This document shows positions 1 through 5,811 of a stretch of 8,551 nucleotides of DNA, one piece after another. A program made the translations under genes and the position numbers. The notes beneath the pieces are model-generated. The model ran no database searches and was not told the origin of the DNA. It worked only from the letters and a program-made list of their open reading frames with translations. Source of the DNA: Thiotrichales bacterium (GTDB lineage: Bacteria > Pseudomonadota > Gammaproteobacteria > UWMA-0217); NCBI GenBank assembly GCA_024763135.1, contig JANTGD010000137.1, forward strand, positions 1 through 8,551, in the 5' to 3' direction. The stretch's first letter is position 1, and the number at the start of each line of letters is the position of its first letter.

Positions 1-33
1 CTACAGATGACCCCTTGATGGCTCACCCAAAGG

Positions 34-130
34 GCGCAAACCCACGCGTTCAGAACAAGGCATTGTTGCGAAGCCATGGTTGTTCCATGTCGAGCAGAAA
101 TAACGCCGTGCTGGACGCGTGGGTTTGCGC
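34..130. repeat. 97-bp element with terminal inverted repeats, downstream of scpB
   Basis: The outer 16 bases (34-49) are a perfect reverse complement of 115-130. The pairing continues past one mismatch (50/114) through 51-53 with 111-113, giving 20-base arms with a single mismatch. Inside are two further perfect hairpins: AACAA/TTGTT (54-58 with 63-67) and CATGG/CCATG (75-79 with 85-89). Folded as RNA or single-stranded DNA it would form a long stem topped by at least two small hairpins. No T-tract follows the stem on either strand, so it is not a standard intrinsic terminator. No flanking target duplication is visible and no protein is encoded. It lies 30 bp past the scpB stop, where many gammaproteobacteria have rluB. 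It could be a small non-autonomous mobile or REP/MITE-like element, or an RNA 3'-end structure. The inverted repeat is certain; its identity is not. Confidence 0.7.
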
Positions 131-160
131 TGATATAGACAGTTTGAACTTGTCGGTGTA

Positions 161-817
161 CTAGTCCTGATGCTTCGTCCGAGTATCCGTGACTGATTCA
201 TCTGCGGTACTGGCAGGCTCGGCCTCTGCTTCCTTTGGTGTCTCGTCTGCCGGCTGTTCACCTAAATCGAGTGAGGGATGGATTGCATCGATATCTTGTA
301 ATTCCTTGAGACTCGGAAGCTGATCGAGCGATTGAAGGTTGAAATAATCGAGGAACGCTTTTGTGGTTGCGTATAATGCAGGTCTGCCCGGAACATCTCG
401 ATGGCCGACAACTTGTACCCATTCGCGCTCTACCAGCGTTTTCACAATATGCGAGCTCACCGCAACCCCTCTGACATCTTCAATTTCTCCCCGCGTGATG
501 GGCTGACGATAAGCAATCAATGCGAGGGTCTCAAGCAAAGCACGTGAGTAGCGGGGGGGGCGTTCCTCCCATAATCGGGCCACTTGGCGAGCGATCGCTT
601 GTTTGACTTGAAAACGATAACCGCTCGCTACCAATTTCAACTCGATGCCCCGCTGCCCACAGGCCTCCTCCAATGCATGCAAAGCAGATTGCACGTCTGC
701 CCGAGAGGGAGCTGCGTCGTTATCTTCGAACAAGCGTAGTAAACGTTCGATACTCAAAGGGCCATCTGCTGCGAGAATCGCGGCCTCAAGCACTTGAATG
801 AGTTCAGTCCTCTCCAC
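161..817 (-). CDS. scpB: Segregation and condensation protein ScpB
   Basis: This 218-residue protein is the ScpB (kite) subunit that binds ScpA and Smc in the prokaryotic condensin, which compacts and segregates chromosomes in the cytoplasm. The N-terminal winged helix covers roughly residues 1-80 (EAAILAADGPLSIERLL). The second covers about 88-160, with the family signature LETLALIAYRQPITRGEIE (95-113) and GHRDVPGRPALYATT (138-152). Residues 185-218 form a low-complexity tail rich in Glu, Asp, Thr and Pro. The start is GTG at 817, supported by a GGAGG ribosome site (824-828) six bases upstream. The gene overlaps the end of scpA by 14 bases, so translation is probably coupled. A run of eight C on the coding strand (553-560) encodes the end of Arg86, Pro87, Pro88 and the start of Arg89, and the frame is intact through it. 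The assignment is firm. Confidence 0.96.
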   Translation of the reverse strand: MERTELIQVLEAAILAADGPLSIERLLRLFEDNDAAPSRADVQSALHALEEACGQRGIELKLVASGYRFQVKQAIARQVARLWEERPPRYSRALLETLALIAYRQPITRGEIEDVRGVAVSSHIVKTLVEREWVQVVGHRDVPGRPALYATTKAFLDYFNLQSLDQLPSLKELQDIDAIHPSLDLGEQPADETPKEAEAEPASTADESVTDTRTKHQD

Positions 818-1649
818 TCGAAGCCTCCGGAGCAGCGGGTTTTACGTAGATCGGTGCGAAAGGCTCGGATTGCGCGAGGTCAATCAGGTGAGCTTTGAGG
901 AGTTCGAGGATTGCCATAAAACTGACTACCACCCCGAGTCGCCCTTCGTCGGGGGAGAACAGCTGGGTAAACTCTACAAAGCCTTCACTCTTCCGCAAGG
1001 TTTCCAATACCTGCGACATCCGTTCCCGTAATGACAAAGTTTCCCGCTCGACACGATGACTGGTAAACATCTCGGCGCGCGACATGACGTCTTTTAATGC
1101 CAGCAACACCTCCCGCAGTTCAACCGGCACTTCGGTTTTTTGTTGCTCGATGACGGGTAGCACAGCATGGGCGGCAAACAGATCCCGCTCCATTCTTGGC
1201 AATGTATCGAGATCCTGTGCGGCTTGCTTGAATTGCTCGTACTCTTGCAACCGCCTCACCAATTCAGCGCGCGGATCTTCCTCCTCTTCCGTTTCTACCG
1301 ATCGTGGCAGCAGCATGCGCGACTTGATCTCCGCAAGCATGGCCGCCATCACCAGATATTCAGCAGCTAGCTCCCAACGCATCGCCTGCATCATCTCAAT
1401 GTACTCCATATATTGCTGCGTCACAGCAGCAATTGGAATATCCAGGACATTAAGATTCTGCCGTTTGATCAGATAGAGCAGCAGATCCAGAGGACCCTCG
1501 AAGGCATCGAGAAACACTTCCAGGGCATCGGGAGGTATATACAAATCCGTCGGCGGCGTAGTCAGCGGTTCACCCTGTACAATGGCAAACGGCATCTCTC
1601 CTTGGTTACCCGCAATGTTCACCGTAGGGTGGGTGGTCTGCTCCCCCAT
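804..1649 (-). CDS. scpA: Segregation and condensation protein ScpA
   Basis: ScpA is the kleisin subunit that bridges Smc heads and binds ScpB. Using the ATG at 1649 the protein has 281 residues. Family hallmarks are DALEVFLDAFEGPLDLLLYL (41-60, Smc-binding N-terminal region), LDIPIAAVTQQYMEYIEMM (69-87), YLVMAAMLAEIKSRMLLP (98-115) with an acidic stretch after it, and a C-terminal winged helix with EGRLGVVVSFMAILELLK (235-252). The start is uncertain. A TTG at 1652 directly abuts the trpS stop and the next codon is ATG 1649, but neither has a clear ribosome site, so they would depend on coupling with trpS. A downstream in-frame ATG at 1595 (residue 19) has AAGGAG two bases upstream, which is unusually close. 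The conserved part begins after this point, so all three starts give a full domain. It overlaps scpB by 14 bases. Confidence 0.95.
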   Translation of the reverse strand: MGEQTTHPTVNIAGNQGEMPFAIVQGEPLTTPPTDLYIPPDALEVFLDAFEGPLDLLLYLIKRQNLNVLDIPIAAVTQQYMEYIEMMQAMRWELAAEYLVMAAMLAEIKSRMLLPRSVETEEEEDPRAELVRRLQEYEQFKQAAQDLDTLPRMERDLFAAHAVLPVIEQQKTEVPVELREVLLALKDVMSRAEMFTSHRVERETLSLRERMSQVLETLRKSEGFVEFTQLFSPDEGRLGVVVSFMAILELLKAHLIDLAQSEPFAPIYVKPAAPEASSGED

Positions 1650-1652
1650 CAA

Positions 1653-2867
1653 TTAATCTGCCAGTCCCATTGCTCTGCGCACTTCCTCCATTGTATCCCG
1701 GGCAATATCCCGCGCCGCTTCGCTCCCCTCATCGATGATCTCCTCTACGGCACCGCGGTCTTTTTCATACTCAGTCGCGCGCTCTCGGATAGGCTTGAGT
1801 TCTGCCTGCACCGCATCAATCACTGGTTGCTTGCACTCCACGCAACCGATTTCTGCAGAGCGGCAGCCTTGTTGGACCCAATTACGTGTCGTTTGGTCCG
1901 AGTAAATTAAATGAAACTGCCACACGGGACATTTTTCTGGGTCACCCGGATCATTACGTCGCACCCGGGCTGGATCGGTGGGCATGGTGCGTAGTTTCTT
2001 CTCAATTGTATCGGGATGATCGCGCAGCTCAATTGTATTGCCATAGGACTTGGACATCTTTTGCCCGTCCAAACCCGGCATCTTCGCTGCTTCGGTGAGA
2101 ATCGCCTGGGGTTCTGGAAGAATGATCTTGCCGGACCCCTCGAGATAGCCGAACAAGCGCTCCTTATCACCTACAGAGATATTTTGCTGACCTTCGAGCA
2201 GCGCCTTCGCCACGGCCAGGGCATCCTGATCGCCTTTCTCCAGGTAGGCCTTGCGATGCCTGCGGTACAATTTGGCGTCCTTTTTTCCCATTTTGGCAAT
2301 GGCCTGCTCCGCCTTTTCCTCGAAACCGGGTTCACGTCCATAAAGATGGTTGAAGCGCCTTGCAATCTCCCGCGTGATTTCGATATGCGCAACCTGATCT
2401 TCTCCCACCGGCACGCCTCCCGCTTTGTAGACAAGCACATCGGCACTCTGTAACAAGGGATAGCCCAAGAAACCGTAAGTCGCCAGATCGCGCTCACGGA
2501 GCTTCTCTTGCTGGTCCTTATAAGTAGGCACACGCTCTAACCAACCTAACGGCGTGATCATCGACAATAGCAAATGTAATTCCGCATGCTCGGGAACATG
2601 GGATTGTACAAACAATCTCGCTGCTCCAGGGCTGATGCCCGCTGCTAGCCAGTCGATCACCATATCCAGTACGTTTTCGCCAATACTCGAGGGATCTTCG
2701 TAGTGCGTCGTCAAAGCATGCCAATCTGCAACAAAAAAGAAGCATTCTTTGCTGTGCTGCAGATCGACCCAGTTTTTCAACACGCCACGATAATGTCCCA
2801 AGTGCAATCGTCCCGTGGGACGCATTCCGGATACAATACGTCGATTACTCGGATCAGATAAGGCCAT
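1653..2867 (-). CDS. trpS: Tryptophanyl-tRNA synthetase (TrpRS), long form
   Basis: TrpS charges tRNA-Trp with tryptophan using ATP. The 404-residue protein has the class I motifs: HIGH-type HLGH (22-25) after SGMRPTGRL, GEDQ (155-158), and KMSKS (270-274). It is longer than compact TrpRSs of about 330-350 residues because of an extra segment around 174-260, between the GEDQ region and KMSKS. Four cysteines in the C-terminal helical region (313, 335, 342, 345) have spacing C-x21-C-x6-C-x2-C. That is nearly the spacing I recall for the [4Fe-4S] cluster of Thermotoga maritima TrpRS (C-x22-C-x6-C-x2-C), so metal or cluster binding near the anticodon site is likely but inferred. The start is ATG with a weak ribosome site (AGGCGGG). 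Its stop abuts the scpA start region. Only one TrpRS is seen in the window. Confidence 0.97.
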   Translation of the reverse strand: MALSDPSNRRIVSGMRPTGRLHLGHYRGVLKNWVDLQHSKECFFFVADWHALTTHYEDPSSIGENVLDMVIDWLAAGISPGAARLFVQSHVPEHAELHLLLSMITPLGWLERVPTYKDQQEKLRERDLATYGFLGYPLLQSADVLVYKAGGVPVGEDQVAHIEITREIARRFNHLYGREPGFEEKAEQAIAKMGKKDAKLYRRHRKAYLEKGDQDALAVAKALLEGQQNISVGDKERLFGYLEGSGKIILPEPQAILTEAAKMPGLDGQKMSKSYGNTIELRDHPDTIEKKLRTMPTDPARVRRNDPGDPEKCPVWQFHLIYSDQTTRNWVQQGCRSAEIGCVECKQPVIDAVQAELKPIRERATEYEKDRGAVEEIIDEGSEAARDIARDTMEEVRRAMGLAD

Positions 2868-3018
2868 AATTCCCGCCTAAGAGTTGATAAATCCTATTGA
2901 TATCGCCCATTTACATGGGTTTAAGCAAATGATCGTTGAGCTGTACAACGCTCTAATCACGATTGCACGCAGCACAATCTACCGCCCAACGCATCGGCAC
3001 ACTCATCACCTACCCTCA

Positions 3019-3047
3019 GTCATAGAACAATGCACTGAGCTAGCCAA
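3019..3047 (-). promoter_or_regulatory. Candidate sigma-70 promoter for trpS-scpA-scpB
   Basis: On the minus strand TTGGCT (3042-3047, -35, four of six consensus) is separated by 17 bases from TATGAC (3019-3024, -10, four of six). The spacer holds part of an inverted repeat CTCAGT/ACTGAG (3015-3020 with 3034-3039). It would start transcription about 145 bases before the trpS ATG. This is the best match I see in the leader, but both boxes are imperfect and read-through from the protease gene is also possible. Confidence 0.25.
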
Positions 3048-3195
3048 GAGGCCCATTCAGGCAGTCTTTTTCGCGGCTGCTTAACCTGATACGACACTGT
3101 GCAAGCCTTGCAATTGAACTTCTCACCACAGATTGCAACACCCGCTTTTAGGGCGACTGAGTGAGCAAGCGTACTGTGATGCTGGGGATATCGTA

Positions 3196-3388
3196 TCGCT
3201 CAGTGACTCAGACAATCCCTGGCGGCTTGCCTGAGAATAGAGAGGCTGCTGCGGAAAAACTGAAATTGTCTGGATTTCCCGCTCACTCCCGTTTAACAAC
3301 GCAAGCAATTGCCTCGTCGAATCAGGGAACAACCCAGTTCAAACCAGCATCCCCCTCGCGATGCCTTCTAATCTCGGACAGCCTCCCG
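3196..3388 (+). repeat. Diverged intergenic repeat, copy A
   Basis: This segment aligns with the reverse complement of 5538-5718. The clearest blocks are 3233-3281 against 5668-5620 (37 of 49 bases identical, no gap) and 3347-3388 against 5580-5538 (33 of 43 aligned columns, one gap). Between them similarity continues with a three-base indel and about 22 extra bases in copy A near 3324-3346. Weaker similarity extends to 3196 (TCGCTC, GACTC shared in order). The two copies are in opposite orientation and sit in the two longest non-coding gaps of the window. Read on the minus strand, 3323-3231 is open and aligns codon by codon with the other copy. This may be an old insertion-element or gene remnant, or a dispersed intergenic repeat family. 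The similarity is seen directly; origin and family are unknown. Confidence 0.65.
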
Positions 3389-3391
3389 CTA

Positions 3392-3414
3392 CTCCGACCA
3401 CCTTTTGTCGGGAG
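3392..3414 (-). other. Hairpin downstream of the site-2 protease gene, possible terminator
   Basis: CTCCGAC (3392-3398) pairs with GTCGGGAG (3407-3414) with one bulged base, giving a 7-bp GC-rich stem around an 8-base loop, 15 bases past the protease stop on the minus strand. There is no T-tract after it in that direction, so an intrinsic terminator is doubtful. It may instead stabilise the 3' end of the mRNA. Confidence 0.3.
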
Positions 3415-3428
3415 ATGCAAAGCAGCGC

Positions 3429-4079
3429 CTACATCGGAAGAGATAGTGCCGTCATCATCATAGCATTGACTGCATTGACAAGCGGACTGATCAGCTTATC
3501 CCAAATGCCCAGGTAAAGGAGACCGATCAGAATAAAAATACCATAGGGCTCAATGCGATCCAGCATCAATGCTCCCTGAGTAGGCAGCAACCATGCCAGT
3601 ATCCGACTCCCATCCAGGGGAGGTAAGGGTAAGAAATTCAACACCGCCAAAATAATGTTGAGTGTCATGCCAATCTTCCCCATGAGTATCAAAGGCAGGG
3701 TCATCCAGTGCAGGGATTCCGGCAATACAATCGCAAGTTTGACCACCATCCCCCAGGCAAGCGCCATCAACAGATTCGATGTGGGTCCTGCCAATGCCAC
3801 GATCGCCATATCATGGCGCGGGCGCTTGAAATTGCGCAGATCCACCGGGACTGGTTTAGCCCAGCCAAAAATAAACCCCCCGAGTAATAGCAGCACCATC
3901 GGCACGACAATTGTACCGATCAGATCAATATGGGGGAGTGGGTTGAAAGTCAAACGCCCCTGCGATTTCGCCGTGGGGTCACCCAATCGATACGCCACCC
4001 AGCCATGCGCCGCCTCATGGACCGTGATCGCTAAAATCAGTGGCAAAATAGCGACACTGACCAGTTGAACTACATTCAT
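3429..4079 (-). CDS. Site-2 protease family protein (M50 zinc metalloprotease)
   Basis: This is a 216-residue multi-pass membrane protein of the compact M50 (site-2 protease, YwhC-like) group, zinc enzymes that cut peptide bonds within the membrane. The zinc motif HEAAH is at residues 21-25 in the first membrane segment. NP (46-47) and GPTSN (98-102) follow, and the third zinc ligand is Asp156 in NFLPLPPLDG (148-157) of a later membrane segment. About five to six hydrophobic segments are visible. There is no PDZ domain, as usual for this short group. The start is ATG at 4079, which shares one base with the yciO stop (TGATG), so translation is probably coupled; a TTG one codon earlier is less likely. 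The substrate is unknown. Genes of this family often lie between yciO and trpS in gammaproteobacteria, but here a long gap separates it from trpS. Confidence 0.93.
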   Translation of the reverse strand: MNVVQLVSVAILPLILAITVHEAAHGWVAYRLGDPTAKSQGRLTFNPLPHIDLIGTIVVPMVLLLLGGFIFGWAKPVPVDLRNFKRPRHDMAIVALAGPTSNLLMALAWGMVVKLAIVLPESLHWMTLPLILMGKIGMTLNIILAVLNFLPLPPLDGSRILAWLLPTQGALMLDRIEPYGIFILIGLLYLGIWDKLISPLVNAVNAMMMTALSLPM

Positions 4080-4705
4080 CAATGCAACTCCAACCAGTCA
4101 ATCGCACCCTTGCCTTTACGAAGGATTTCCGGACGCCCCTGTGTCATATCGATGACCGTCGACGGATCGATATCGCAAAAACCTCCGTCGATGACCAAAT
4201 CGACTTCATGCTCCAACAACACCCGAATCTGGTAAGGATCGGTCAGGGGCATGTCTGTATCAGGCAGTATCAAGGTACTGCTCATAATCGGCTCGCCCAG
4301 CGCATCGGTTAGTTCGAGCGCAATCTGATTGTCCGGAATTCGCACCCCAATTGTGCGCCGCTTGGGGTGCTGTAGACGTCTGGGTACGTCCTTGGTCGCT
4401 TTGAGAATAAAGGTATAGGGGCCTGGCGTGAGGCTTTTAATCAGGCGAAAGGCGTCATTGTCCAATTGCGCGTAGTTGGACACCTGGGATAAGTCTCGAC
4501 ACATGAGCGTAAAATGGTGATCTTTATCGACCTGCCGAATTCTGCGGATTCGCTCCATTGCCCCCTTATTTCCAATCTCACAACCCAGGGCATAGCAAGA
4601 GTCGGTGGGATAAACAATCACACCTCCCTGGCGAATGATCTTGACTGCTTGATCGATCAAGCGCTTTTGGGGATTCTCCGGATGGATTTCGAAATATTGG
4701 CTCAT
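4079..4705 (-). CDS. yciO: YciO, Sua5/YrdC-family protein
   Basis: The 208-residue protein closely matches E. coli YciO as I recall it (206 residues, starting MSQFFYIHPDNPQQRLI). It has the YrdC fold that binds ATP, threonine and an RNA-like ligand. Recognisable parts are GGVIVYPTDSCYALGC (27-42), KDHHFTLMCRDLS (61-73), LTPGPYTFILKATKDVPRR (92-110), TIGVRIPDN (118-126) and the dinucleotide-type stretch GEPIMSSTLILP (137-148). Sua5/TsaC enzymes make threonylcarbamoyl-AMP for the tRNA t6A modification. YciO is a paralogous branch whose cellular role is less certain, so t6A synthesis should not be assumed. The ATG start matches the E. coli N-terminus but has no Shine-Dalgarno sequence in the preceding 20 bases. 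It is first in a two-gene unit with the site-2 protease and has a good promoter at 4746-4773. Confidence 0.94.
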   Translation of the reverse strand: MSQYFEIHPENPQKRLIDQAVKIIRQGGVIVYPTDSCYALGCEIGNKGAMERIRRIRQVDKDHHFTLMCRDLSQVSNYAQLDNDAFRLIKSLTPGPYTFILKATKDVPRRLQHPKRRTIGVRIPDNQIALELTDALGEPIMSSTLILPDTDMPLTDPYQIRVLLEHEVDLVIDGGFCDIDPSTVIDMTQGRPEILRKGKGAIDWLELH

Positions 4706-4745
4706 GGTGATGTGATGAGGTTAGGAGGCGGCCAAAAAAGCGGTA

Positions 4746-4773
4746 ATGATAGAGCCTTAAGGCTAATTGGCAA
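4746..4773 (-). promoter_or_regulatory. yciO promoter with a palindromic operator candidate in the spacer
   Basis: On the minus strand TTGCCA (4768-4773, five of six -35 consensus bases) is followed after 16 bases by TATCAT (4746-4751, five of six -10 consensus bases). Transcription would begin near 4739, giving a leader of about 35 bases to the yciO ATG. The spacer contains AGCCTTAAGGCT (4753-4764), a perfect 12-bp palindrome. A repressor bound there would block RNA polymerase, so this is a classical operator position. The boxes and palindrome are seen directly; function and regulator are inferred. Confidence 0.55.
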
Positions 4774-4960
4774 GCAGCAAAAGCAATACAAGCCTCACTT
4801 GTCTGCCTGGTAACACTACCTTCCAGTTTAATATATTACTTTATAAAATTTTAATATCCTATTGATATTAATCGTATTAATAGTTTTATCGAACTGCGTA
4901 CCTTGCACATATTCGAGTATTAGCGATCACCACACAGCCTTTCAGAATTGGCACTCCGCT

Positions 4961-4975
4961 TGCATTTCAAATGCA
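4961..4975. promoter_or_regulatory. Perfect palindrome upstream of yciI, possible operator
   Basis: TGCATTT-C-AAATGCA is a perfect inverted repeat with 7-base arms around one central base, about 85 bases before the yciI start and 230 before yciO. Its form suits a dimeric DNA-binding protein. No flanking -35/-10 pair with good consensus is obvious, so its relation to a promoter is unclear. Confidence 0.3.
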
Positions 4976-5060
4976 GTTCAGTCGCTTAAAGTTTATAGGC
5001 AATTCATCCATTTGCGGTATGATGTGCCTCGTCGAAATACATAGCGGAACCTCGTCACCC

Positions 5061-5360
5061 ATGTACTACGTTATCTTTGCGGAAGATCGGGAAGACAGTC
5101 TCAAAGCACGACTTCAAGCACGGCCCGCCCATCTCGAGCGGCTACGCGCTTTGCTCGACCAGGGGCGCTTGCTGGTAGCCGGTCCCTGTCCAGCGATCGA
5201 TTCACCCGATCCAGGCCCTGCGGGCTTCAGCGGCAGCGTCGTTATCGCTGAGTTCCCTTCTCTCGAGGACGCCGAGGCCTGGGCAGACAATGACCCCTAT
5301 GTCCATGCGAATGTTTACCAGCAGGTCATCGTTCGACCCTTCAATCGCGTACTCCCTTGA
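5061..5360 (+). CDS. yciI: YciI family protein
   Basis: This 99-residue cytoplasmic protein has the length and sequence of YciI (YCII domain, alpha-beta dimeric barrel related to muconolactone isomerase). Family features are the N-terminal strand MYYVIFAED, RPAHLERLRAL with His24, the turn DQGRLLVAGP (33-42), the strand GFSGSVVIAEF (55-65), the helix SLEDAEAWADNDPY (67-80) with Asp78, and the C-terminal VYQQVIVRPF (85-94). His24 and acidic residues in the conserved pocket are thought to form an active site, but the reaction is not established for this family. The open frame extends upstream to 4971; I chose ATG 5061 because the conserved MYYVIF strand begins there, as in E. coli YciI. The ribosome site is weak (GGAA about 11 bases upstream). 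It is divergent from yciO and separated by 516 bp from the isomerase gene downstream. Confidence 0.93.
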   Translation: MYYVIFAEDREDSLKARLQARPAHLERLRALLDQGRLLVAGPCPAIDSPDPGPAGFSGSVVIAEFPSLEDAEAWADNDPYVHANVYQQVIVRPFNRVLP

Positions 5361-5423
5361 CCTCCCACCGAGGCTGGCCCGGCAACCCTGCGATGCGATG
5401 ACTGTGCCCGCAATGACTGATAG

Positions 5424-5442
5424 CGATCAACTGATTTGATCG
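5424..5442. other. Perfect 7-bp inverted repeat downstream of yciI
   Basis: CGATCAA (5424-5430) and TTGATCG (5436-5442) pair perfectly around a five-base loop CTGAT, 63 bases past the yciI stop. No T-tract follows on the plus strand, so a terminator is not supported. It may be an mRNA 3'-end hairpin or a protein-binding palindrome. Confidence 0.35.
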
Positions 5443-5537
5443 AACGGATTCAATGCTGGCGCTTTCTCTGCGGCCGAAAGAACCCTTTGCTTCGCGCCTT
5501 TATTGTTCGCTGCAAGCAGTCAAGTTCACTAGGCTTT

Positions 5538-5718
5538 CGGGAGCCTGTCAGAGTACTAAGCGGCATAGCGAGGGAGAAGCGGATTCGAGGCGAATAGTGG
5601 TGATATTGAACGAAAATCCCGGGGATTCCGGCCAAATTCAGCTTTTCCACAGTAGTATTTCTAATCTCGGAGAGGCGCTTAGTCCTCCAACAAACGTGTT
5701 CTGATGAGTCTAGAGCGA
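5538..5718 (-). repeat. Diverged intergenic repeat, copy B
   Basis: This is the partner of 3196-3388 in opposite orientation. Best blocks are 5620-5668 and 5538-5580, each about 76-77% identical to the other copy, with the intervening part also alignable apart from a three-base indel and a block of about 22 bases missing here. On the plus strand 5582-5671 is open and in codon register with minus-strand 3323-3231; the translations share DS, R, LN, I and F with many I/L/V exchanges between them. It lies between yciI and the isomerase gene. It also contains a near-palindrome AATCCC-G-GGGATT (5615-5627). Family and function are unknown; an old insertion-element remnant or a dispersed intergenic repeat are both possible. 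Confidence 0.65.
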
Positions 5719-5811
5719 CCCATTCAGCCGATGCAAAGGGGCAGTCTGCAGGGAATGGTAAACCCTTTTCAACGCCTGCAACGCGATAGTAGCTGATTGG
5801 GGCACTCTACC

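Larger units (their letters stand above)
2868..3428. other. Non-coding gap between the site-2 protease gene and trpS
   Basis: This 561-bp stretch has no convincing gene; small open frames in it lack ribosome sites and recognisable domains. The part next to trpS (about 2868-3060) should hold the trpS promoter and leader. At 2906-2919 there is a perfect 5-bp hairpin, CCCAT/ATGGG, which on the trpS strand has the GNRA-type loop GTAA, about 40 bases before the trpS start. No tryptophan-rich leader peptide is visible, so classical attenuation is not supported. At 3100-3112 lies the palindrome TGCAAG-C-CTTGCA. From 3196 to 3388 the gap is a diverged copy of sequence also present at 5538-5718, described separately. 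In many gammaproteobacteria the protease gene and trpS lie close together, so the gap may come from insertion; that is inference. Confidence 0.6.
4706..5060. other. Divergent intergenic region between yciO and yciI
   Basis: This 355-bp region holds no supported gene. It contains the yciO promoter with its palindrome (4746-4773), a very AT-rich patch at about 4825-4890 with an imperfect 25-base palindrome (4859-4883), a perfect palindrome at 4961-4975, and -10-like TATGAT at 5018-5023 without a good -35. The AT-rich patch could be an UP element or a binding site for a nucleoid protein; this is inference. In many gammaproteobacteria a PHP-domain phosphoesterase gene lies next to yciO; no trace of it is seen here. 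Confidence 0.55.

Noticed and set aside
34..130. Integron attC site or tRNA-like cloverleaf
   Set aside because: The long arms and two inner hairpins suggest it, but there is no RYYYAAC/GTTRRRY core pair at the ends and no 7-bp acceptor stem with a GTTCRA T-loop.
1..261. 86-codon minus-strand open frame at the left edge, candidate for the gene after scpB
   Set aside because: It overlaps scpB in another frame, runs through the inverted-repeat element, has a low-complexity Arg/Ser/Pro composition and no resemblance to RluB.
2856..2916. Short upstream open frame overlapping the trpS start (18 codons), possible leader peptide
   Set aside because: It contains no tryptophan codon and no ribosome site, so trp-responsive attenuation is not supported.
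2884..3084. 66-codon plus-strand open frame opposite the trpS leader
   Set aside because: TTG start, no ribosome site and no family features; it would run against the expected trpS promoter.
3123..3332. 69-codon minus-strand open frame in the gap before trpS
   Set aside because: It starts at TTG within repeat copy A with no ribosome site and no recognisable domain. The codon-register similarity to copy B is reported as a possible fossil only.
3330..3350. GTTCAAAC resembling a tRNA T-loop
   Set aside because: The flanking bases do not pair into a T-stem and no acceptor or anticodon arms are present.
5453..5704. 83-codon plus-strand open frame starting at ATG
   Set aside because: It overlaps repeat copy B, has no good ribosome site, and the homologous copy A carries frame-breaking indels, so it is not a conserved intact gene.
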